DNA of 64,000 bases from Enterobacter quasihormaechei (GTDB lineage: Bacteria; Pseudomonadota; Gammaproteobacteria; Enterobacterales; Enterobacteriaceae), in the NCBI RefSeq assembly GCF_004331385.1, contig NZ_SJON01000012.1, positions 1-64,000 of the forward strand, read 5' to 3'. Below, one piece after another: positions 59,651-64,000 of the stretch (positions are counted from its first letter, which is position 1; every line of letters starts with the position of its first letter). The notes under the pieces are model-generated. The model had not been told where the DNA came from and searched no databases. It worked only from the letters and a program-made list of their open reading frames with translations. The translations under genes were made by a program, and so were the position numbers.

Positions 59651-60340
59651 ATGACACTCAATAAAACCGATCGCATTGTCATCACGCTGGGCACCCAGAT
59701 TGTGGGTGGCAAATACGTTCCCGGTTCGCCGCTGCCAGCAGAGGCCGAACTGTGCGAAGAGTTTGAAACCTCGCGCAACATCATCCGGGAAGTGTTCCGC
59801 TCGCTAATGGCGAAGCGGCTGATTGAAATGAAGCGCTATCGCGGGGCGTTTGTTGCGCCGCGTAACCAGTGGAACTACCTCGATACCGATGTTCTGCAAT
59901 GGGTACTGGAAAACGACTACGACCCACGGCTTATCGGCGCGATGAGCGAAGTCCGAAATCTGGTGGAACCGGCCATTGCCCGCTGGGCAGCAGAGCGCGC
60001 AACGTCAGGTGACCTGGCACAGATTGAGTCAGCGTTGAACGACATGATCGCCAATAACCAGAATCGGGAGGCGTTCAACGAAGCGGACATTCGCTATCAC
60101 GAGGCGGTATTGCAGTCGGTGCATAACCCGGTTTTACAGCAGCTTAGCGTGGCGATCAGCTCGCTACAGCGAGCAGTATTTGAACGTACCTGGATGGGCG
60201 ATGAGGCCAACATGCCGAAAACGCTTCAGGAACATAAAGCGCTGTTCGATGCGATACGGCATCAGGACGGCGATGCGGCAGAGCAGGCGGCGCTAACCAT
60301 GATCGCCAGCTCGACACGAAGGTTGAAGGAAATCACATGA
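59651..60340 (+). CDS. dgoR: D-galactonate operon repressor DgoR
   Basis: FadR-subfamily GntR regulator, 229 residues. The winged helix (about 8-75) contains LPAEAELCEEFETSRNIIRE, and the FCD ligand-binding domain follows with EADIRYHEAVLQSVHNPVL. Very close to E. coli DgoR. It overlaps dgoK by 4 bases. First gene of the dgoRKADT operon. Confidence 0.96.
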   Translation: MTLNKTDRIVITLGTQIVGGKYVPGSPLPAEAELCEEFETSRNIIREVFRSLMAKRLIEMKRYRGAFVAPRNQWNYLDTDVLQWVLENDYDPRLIGAMSEVRNLVEPAIARWAAERATSGDLAQIESALNDMIANNQNREAFNEADIRYHEAVLQSVHNPVLQQLSVAISSLQRAVFERTWMGDEANMPKTLQEHKALFDAIRHQDGDAAEQAALTMIASSTRRLKEIT

Positions 60341-61215
60341 CATCACGCTACATCGCAATTGACTGGGGATCGACCAATCTGCGCGCCTGGCTCTACCAGG
60401 GCGAGCAGTGCCTGGAAAGCAGGCAATCGGAAGCAGGCGTCACGCGCCTGAACGGTAAATCCCCTGAAGCGGTGTTAGCAGAGGTGACAAAAAGCTGGCG
60501 CGACGGTAATACGCCGGTGGTGATGGCCGGAATGGTTGGCAGTAACGTGGGCTGGAAGGTCGCACCTTACCTGTCGGTTCCGGTTCATTTCGCCGCCGTT
60601 GGTGAGCGGTTAACGTCCGTTGGCGACAATGTCTGGATTATTCCCGGTTTATGCGTCTCTCGCGACGATAACCAAAACGTAATGCGCGGCGAAGAGACGC
60701 AGCTGCTCGGGGCGCGCACCCTTTCTCCTTCTTCTGTCTACGTCATGCCCGGGACGCACTGCAAATGGGTCCAGGCCGATGCTGAGCAAATTCATGATTT
60801 TCGAACCGTGATGACCGGCGAATTGCATCATTTGCTGCTTACGCATTCGCTGGTAGGGGCCGGTTTGCCGGAGCAGAACCCTTCGCCGGAGGCGTTTGCC
60901 GCCGGGCTTGAGCGCGGGATCGCATCCCCTGCCGTTTTGCCGCAACTTTTTGAGGTTCGCGCCTCGCACGTGCTGGGAAATCTTCCGCGCGAGCAGGTTA
61001 GCGAATTTCTGTCCGGCCTGCTGATTGGCGCCGAAGTCGCCACCCTGAGCGACGCGTTTGCCGGGCAGCAGACCATCACGCTCGTCGCGGGTTCATCGCT
61101 GACGTCTCGTTACCGCCAGGCGTTCCACGCTATCGGACGGGATGTTGCCGCGGTGGAGGGCGACACGGCATTTCAGGCAGGCATAAGGAGCATCGCTCAT
61201 GCAGTGGCAAACTGA
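60337..61215 (+). CDS. dgoK: 2-dehydro-3-deoxygalactonokinase
   Basis: DgoK-family kinase of the actin-like ATPase fold, 292 residues, phosphorylating 2-keto-3-deoxygalactonate. The N-terminal phosphate motif is IAIDWGSTNLRAWL, and the later TLVAGSSLTSRYRQAF contacts the adenosine part. It overlaps dgoR by 4 bases and dgoA by 17, so translation is coupled throughout. Confidence 0.96.
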   Translation: MTSRYIAIDWGSTNLRAWLYQGEQCLESRQSEAGVTRLNGKSPEAVLAEVTKSWRDGNTPVVMAGMVGSNVGWKVAPYLSVPVHFAAVGERLTSVGDNVWIIPGLCVSRDDNQNVMRGEETQLLGARTLSPSSVYVMPGTHCKWVQADAEQIHDFRTVMTGELHHLLLTHSLVGAGLPEQNPSPEAFAAGLERGIASPAVLPQLFEVRASHVLGNLPREQVSEFLSGLLIGAEVATLSDAFAGQQTITLVAGSSLTSRYRQAFHAIGRDVAAVEGDTAFQAGIRSIAHAVAN

Positions 61216-61816
61216 TCTTCCCCTTATCGCGATTTTGCGCGGCATCACGCCCGACGAGGCGTTAGCGCACGTTGGCGCGGTTATCGACGCCGGGTTCGAC
61301 GCGGTGGAAATCCCGCTCAACTCACCGGCGTGGGAAAAAAGCATTCCGGCAGTGGTGGCGGCGTTTGGTGATAAGGCGCTGATTGGCGCAGGAACCGTGT
61401 TGCAGCCGGAGCAGGTGGATGACCTGGCGAAGATGGGCTGCAAGCTTATCGTCACACCCAATATCAACCCCGAGGTCATCCGCCGGGCGGTGGATTACGG
61501 CATGACCGTTTGCCCGGGGTGTGCCACCGCCACAGAAGCCTTTTCCGCTCTCGATGCGGGCGCACAGTCGCTCAAAATTTTCCCGTCGTCGGCTTTTGGC
61601 CCGGACTACATCAAAGCGCTGAAGGCGGTCTTACCCGCCAGCGTGCCGGTCTTTGCCGTGGGCGGCGTCACGCCGGAAAACCTGGTGCAGTGGATAAACG
61701 CGGGCTGTGTGGGCGCGGGGCTGGGCAGCGATCTCTATCGTGCAGGCCAGTCCGTTGAGCGTACCGCCCGGCAGGCGACAGCATTTGTGAAAGCGTATCG
61801 AGAGGCAGTGCAATGA
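61199..61816 (+). CDS. dgoA: 2-dehydro-3-deoxy-6-phosphogalactonate aldolase
   Basis: Class I aldolase of the KDPG/KDPGal type, 205 residues, splitting the product of DgoK to pyruvate and glyceraldehyde 3-phosphate. The Schiff-base Lys126 is in [11 protein letters not shown], and the general base Glu is Glu37 in AVEIPLNSP. It overlaps dgoK by 17 bases and dgoD by 4. In some older E. coli annotations dgoA and dgoD were described as one gene; here they are clearly separate. Confidence 0.96.
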   Translation: MQWQTDLPLIAILRGITPDEALAHVGAVIDAGFDAVEIPLNSPAWEKSIPAVVAAFGDKALIGAGTVLQPEQVDDLAKMGCKLIVTPNINPEVIRRAVDYGMTVCPGCATATEAFSALDAGAQSLKIFPSSAFGPDYIKALKAVLPASVPVFAVGGVTPENLVQWINAGCVGAGLGSDLYRAGQSVERTARQATAFVKAYREAVQ

Positions 61817-62961
61817 AAATAACCAAACTCACCACGTACCGTTTACCCCCGCGCTGGATGTTCCTGAAAATCGAAACCGACGAAGGCGTGGTCGGCTGGG
61901 GCGAGCCGGTGATTGAAGGCCGTGCGCGTACGGTTGAAGCCGCGGTTCACGAGCTGGGTGAATACCTGATTGGCCAGGATCCGGCGCGCATCAACGACCT
62001 GTGGCAGGTCATGTATCGGGCGGGATTTTACCGTGGCGGTCCGATCCTGATGAGCGCCATCGCCGGTATCGACCAGGCGCTGTGGGATATCAAGGGCAAA
62101 GTGCTGAATGCCCCGGTCTGGCAATTAATGGGCGGTCTGGTGCGTGACAAAATCAAAGCCTACAGCTGGGTGGGCGGCGATCGCCCTGCGGAAGTCATCG
62201 ACGGTATCCGCCAGCTGCGCAACATTGGTTTTGACACCTTCAAACTCAACGGCTGCGAAGAGATGGGCGTTATCGACAACTCGCGCGCGGTAGACCGGGC
62301 GGTGAACACCGTGGCGCAAATCCGCGAGGCTTTCGGCAACGAGATTGAGTTTGGCCTGGACTTCCACGGCCGCGTCAGCGCGCCGATGGCCAAAGTGCTG
62401 ATTAAAGAGCTCGAGCCGTATCGCCCGCTGTTTATCGAAGAGCCTGTACTGGCCGAGCAGGCGGAATACTATCCGAAACTGGCAGAACAGACGCACATTC
62501 CCATCGCGGCGGGTGAGCGCATGTTTTCGCGCTTCGAGTTTAAACGCGTGCTGGAAGCGGGCGGCATTGCGATCCTGCAACCGGACCTCTCCCACGCGGG
62601 CGGCATCACCGAATGCTACAAAATTGCCGGCATGGCAGAAGCCTACGATGTGGCGCTGGCGCCGCACTGTCCGCTTGGACCGATTGCGCTGGCAGCCTGT
62701 CTGCACGTGGACTTCGTCTCCCGCAATGCGGTGTTCCAGGAACAAAGCATGGGCATTCACTATAACAAGGGCGCGGAGCTGCTCGACTTTGTGAAAAACA
62801 AAGAAGACTTCAGCATGGAAGGCGGTTTCTTTAAACCGTTAACGAAGCCGGGCCTTGGCGTGGAAATTGACGAAGCCAAAGTCATTGAGCTGAGTAAAAA
62901 TACGCCGGACTGGCGTAATCCACTGTGGCGTCATGAGGACGGTTCCGTAGCCGAGTGGTAA
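61813..62961 (+). CDS. dgoD: D-galactonate dehydratase
   Basis: Enolase-superfamily dehydratase, 382 residues, first step of galactonate breakdown. The metal ligands are Asp183 (GLDFHGR), Glu209 (FIEEP) and Glu235 ([10 protein letters not shown]); the acid/base residues are His185 and His285 (APHCPLG). All positions fit E. coli DgoD. It overlaps dgoA by 4 bases and is followed by a REP pair before dgoT. Confidence 0.97.
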   Translation: MKITKLTTYRLPPRWMFLKIETDEGVVGWGEPVIEGRARTVEAAVHELGEYLIGQDPARINDLWQVMYRAGFYRGGPILMSAIAGIDQALWDIKGKVLNAPVWQLMGGLVRDKIKAYSWVGGDRPAEVIDGIRQLRNIGFDTFKLNGCEEMGVIDNSRAVDRAVNTVAQIREAFGNEIEFGLDFHGRVSAPMAKVLIKELEPYRPLFIEEPVLAEQAEYYPKLAEQTHIPIAAGERMFSRFEFKRVLEAGGIAILQPDLSHAGGITECYKIAGMAEAYDVALAPHCPLGPIALAACLHVDFVSRNAVFQEQSMGIHYNKGAELLDFVKNKEDFSMEGGFFKPLTKPGLGVEIDEAKVIELSKNTPDWRNPLWRHEDGSVAEW

Positions 62962-62962
62962 A

Positions 62963-63028
62963 GCCGGATGGCGCTTCGCTTATCCGGCCTACTCTCCCGT
63001 AGGCCCGGTAAGCGAAGCGCCTCCGGGC
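62963..63028. repeat. REP pair between dgoD and dgoT
   Basis: Palindromes 62963-62988 (arms GCCGGAT/ATCCGGC) and 63003-63028 (arms GCCCGG/CCGGGC), inside the operon. Likely modulates relative expression of dgoT. Confidence 0.83.
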
Positions 63029-63118
63029 AAAAATCATACATACAAAAATATAACCCTCTGTAAATTACAGGGCATGGTGAGCGGCTTCGCTATGCCCAAA
63101 ATCTGGAGACAGATTGCG

Positions 63119-64000
63119 ATGGATATTCCAGTTACTGCTGCAAAAACCGGGCGTCGCCGTTACCTGACGCTGATGATGATCTTTATTACCGTGGTCATTT
63201 GCTATGTCGACCGCGCCAACCTCGCCGTGGCATCGGCCCATATTCAGGAAGAGTTCGGCATCACCAAAGCGGAAATGGGCTATGTCTTCTCGGCGTTTGC
63301 CTGGCTGTATACGCTCTGTCAGATCCCCGGCGGCTGGTTCCTTGACCGCGTGGGATCGCGTCTGACCTACTTTATCGCTATTTTGGGCTGGTCCGTGGCG
63401 ACCCTGTTCCAGGGCTTCGCCACCGGGCTGATGTCGCTGATTGGCCTGCGCGCCATCACCGGGGTGTTTGAAGCGCCCGCGTTCCCGACCAACAACCGCA
63501 TGGTGACCAGCTGGTTCCCGGAACATGAGCGTGCCTCTGCCGTAGGCTTTTACACCTCCGGGCAGTTTGTGGGCCTGGCATTTCTGACGCCGCTGTTAAT
63601 CTGGATCCAGGAGCTGCTGAGCTGGCACTGGGTGTTTATCGTCACCGGCGGGATCGGCATTATCTGGTCGCTCATCTGGTTCAAGGTGTATCAGCCGCCG
63701 CGTCTGACCAAAAGCATCACCAAAGCCGAGCTGGACTACATCCGCGACGGTGGCGGTCTGGTAGATGGCGATGCTCCGGTGAAAAAAGAGGCGCGCCAGC
63801 CGTTAACCAAAGCGGACTGGAAGCTGGTCTTCCACCGTAAGCTGGTGGGCGTGTATCTGGGTCAGTTCGCGGTGACCTCCACGCTGTGGTTCTTCCTCAC
63901 CTGGTTCCCGAACTACCTGACGCAGGAAAAAGGGATCACCGCTCTGAAGGCGGGCTTTATGACCACCGTGCCGTTCCTGGCGGCCTTCTTCGGCGTACTG
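63119..64000 (+). CDS. dgoT: D-galactonate transporter DgoT (5' part, runs off the window)
   Basis: Major facilitator of the anion:cation symporter (phthalate permease) family. The first 294 residues are in the window and the frame is open at the edge. The start [18 protein letters not shown] at 63119 has GGAG upstream. The first helix pattern [14 protein letters not shown] and the A-loop [12 protein letters not shown] are typical. It imports galactonate with protons. The gap of 157 bases from dgoD contains a REP pair. Confidence 0.94.
   Translation, partial: MDIPVTAAKTGRRRYLTLMMIFITVVICYVDRANLAVASAHIQEEFGITKAEMGYVFSAFAWLYTLCQIPGGWFLDRVGSRLTYFIAILGWSVATLFQGFATGLMSLIGLRAITGVFEAPAFPTNNRMVTSWFPEHERASAVGFYTSGQFVGLAFLTPLLIWIQELLSWHWVFIVTGGIGIIWSLIWFKVYQPPRLTKSITKAELDYIRDGGGLVDGDAPVKKEARQPLTKADWKLVFHRKLVGVYLGQFAVTSTLWFFLTWFPNYLTQEKGITALKAGFMTTVPFLAAFFGVL

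Overview
The window is a stretch of enterobacterial chromosome around the origin of replication. The protein sequences are close to Escherichia coli orthologs and the gene order largely follows E. coli. Several E. coli loci are missing: no tnaCAB between mnmE and mdtL, no bgl/cbr cluster between phoU and yieH, no yidB next to gyrB. That points to an indole-negative relative such as Enterobacter, Leclercia, Lelliottia or a similar genus. Species cannot be fixed from this alone. The left edge starts inside the P1 promoter of a ribosomal RNA operon that reads leftward out of the window.

Layout. 1-2.3 kb: rrn P1 upstream part, yieP, hsrA. 2.3-8.3 kb: ribose operon rbsDACBKR (minus strand) with a double RbsR operator. 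8.3-13.4 kb: kup, then ravA-viaA. 13.4-15.5 kb: asnA and asnC (divergent), mioC. 15.5-15.8 kb: oriC with four named DnaA boxes plus R5/M, three AT-rich 13-mers and dense GATC sites. 15.9-18.5 kb: mnmG, rsmG. 18.5-26.0 kb: an AT-rich promoter region and the ATP synthase operon atpIBEFHAGDC. 26.1-29.7 kb: glmU, glmS, with a REP pair and an ERIC-like element between them and the attTn7 site at the end of glmS. 29.7-35.1 kb: a four-gene chaperone/usher fimbrial operon resembling lpf, inserted between glmS and pstS. 35.1-39.9 kb: Pho-box array and pstSCAB-phoU. 39.9-45.8 kb: yieH, adenine permease, chrR/yieF, yieE, yidZ, mdtL. 45.9-49.7 kb: mnmE, yidC, yidD, rnpA, rpmH (minus). 49.7-56.4 kb: dnaA regulatory region, dnaA-dnaN-recF-gyrB. 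56.4-58.5 kb: a divergent LysR regulator and medium-chain oxidoreductase. 58.6-64.0 kb: yidA and the D-galactonate operon dgoRKAD, with dgoT running off the right edge.

Most of the window is core genome: replication initiation, energy, cell-wall precursor synthesis, tRNA modification, ribosome and membrane-protein biogenesis, and phosphate, ribose and galactonate use. The clearly accessory parts are the fimbrial operon and the LysR/oxidoreductase pair. No insertion sequence, prophage, CRISPR array, tRNA or pseudogene was recognised. No wholly new system is evident. The most interesting unexplained signals are a GATC cluster with a long inverted repeat upstream of the fimbrial operon, the ERIC element in the glmS leader, a three-site DgoR operator array, and the structured rsmG-atpI gap.
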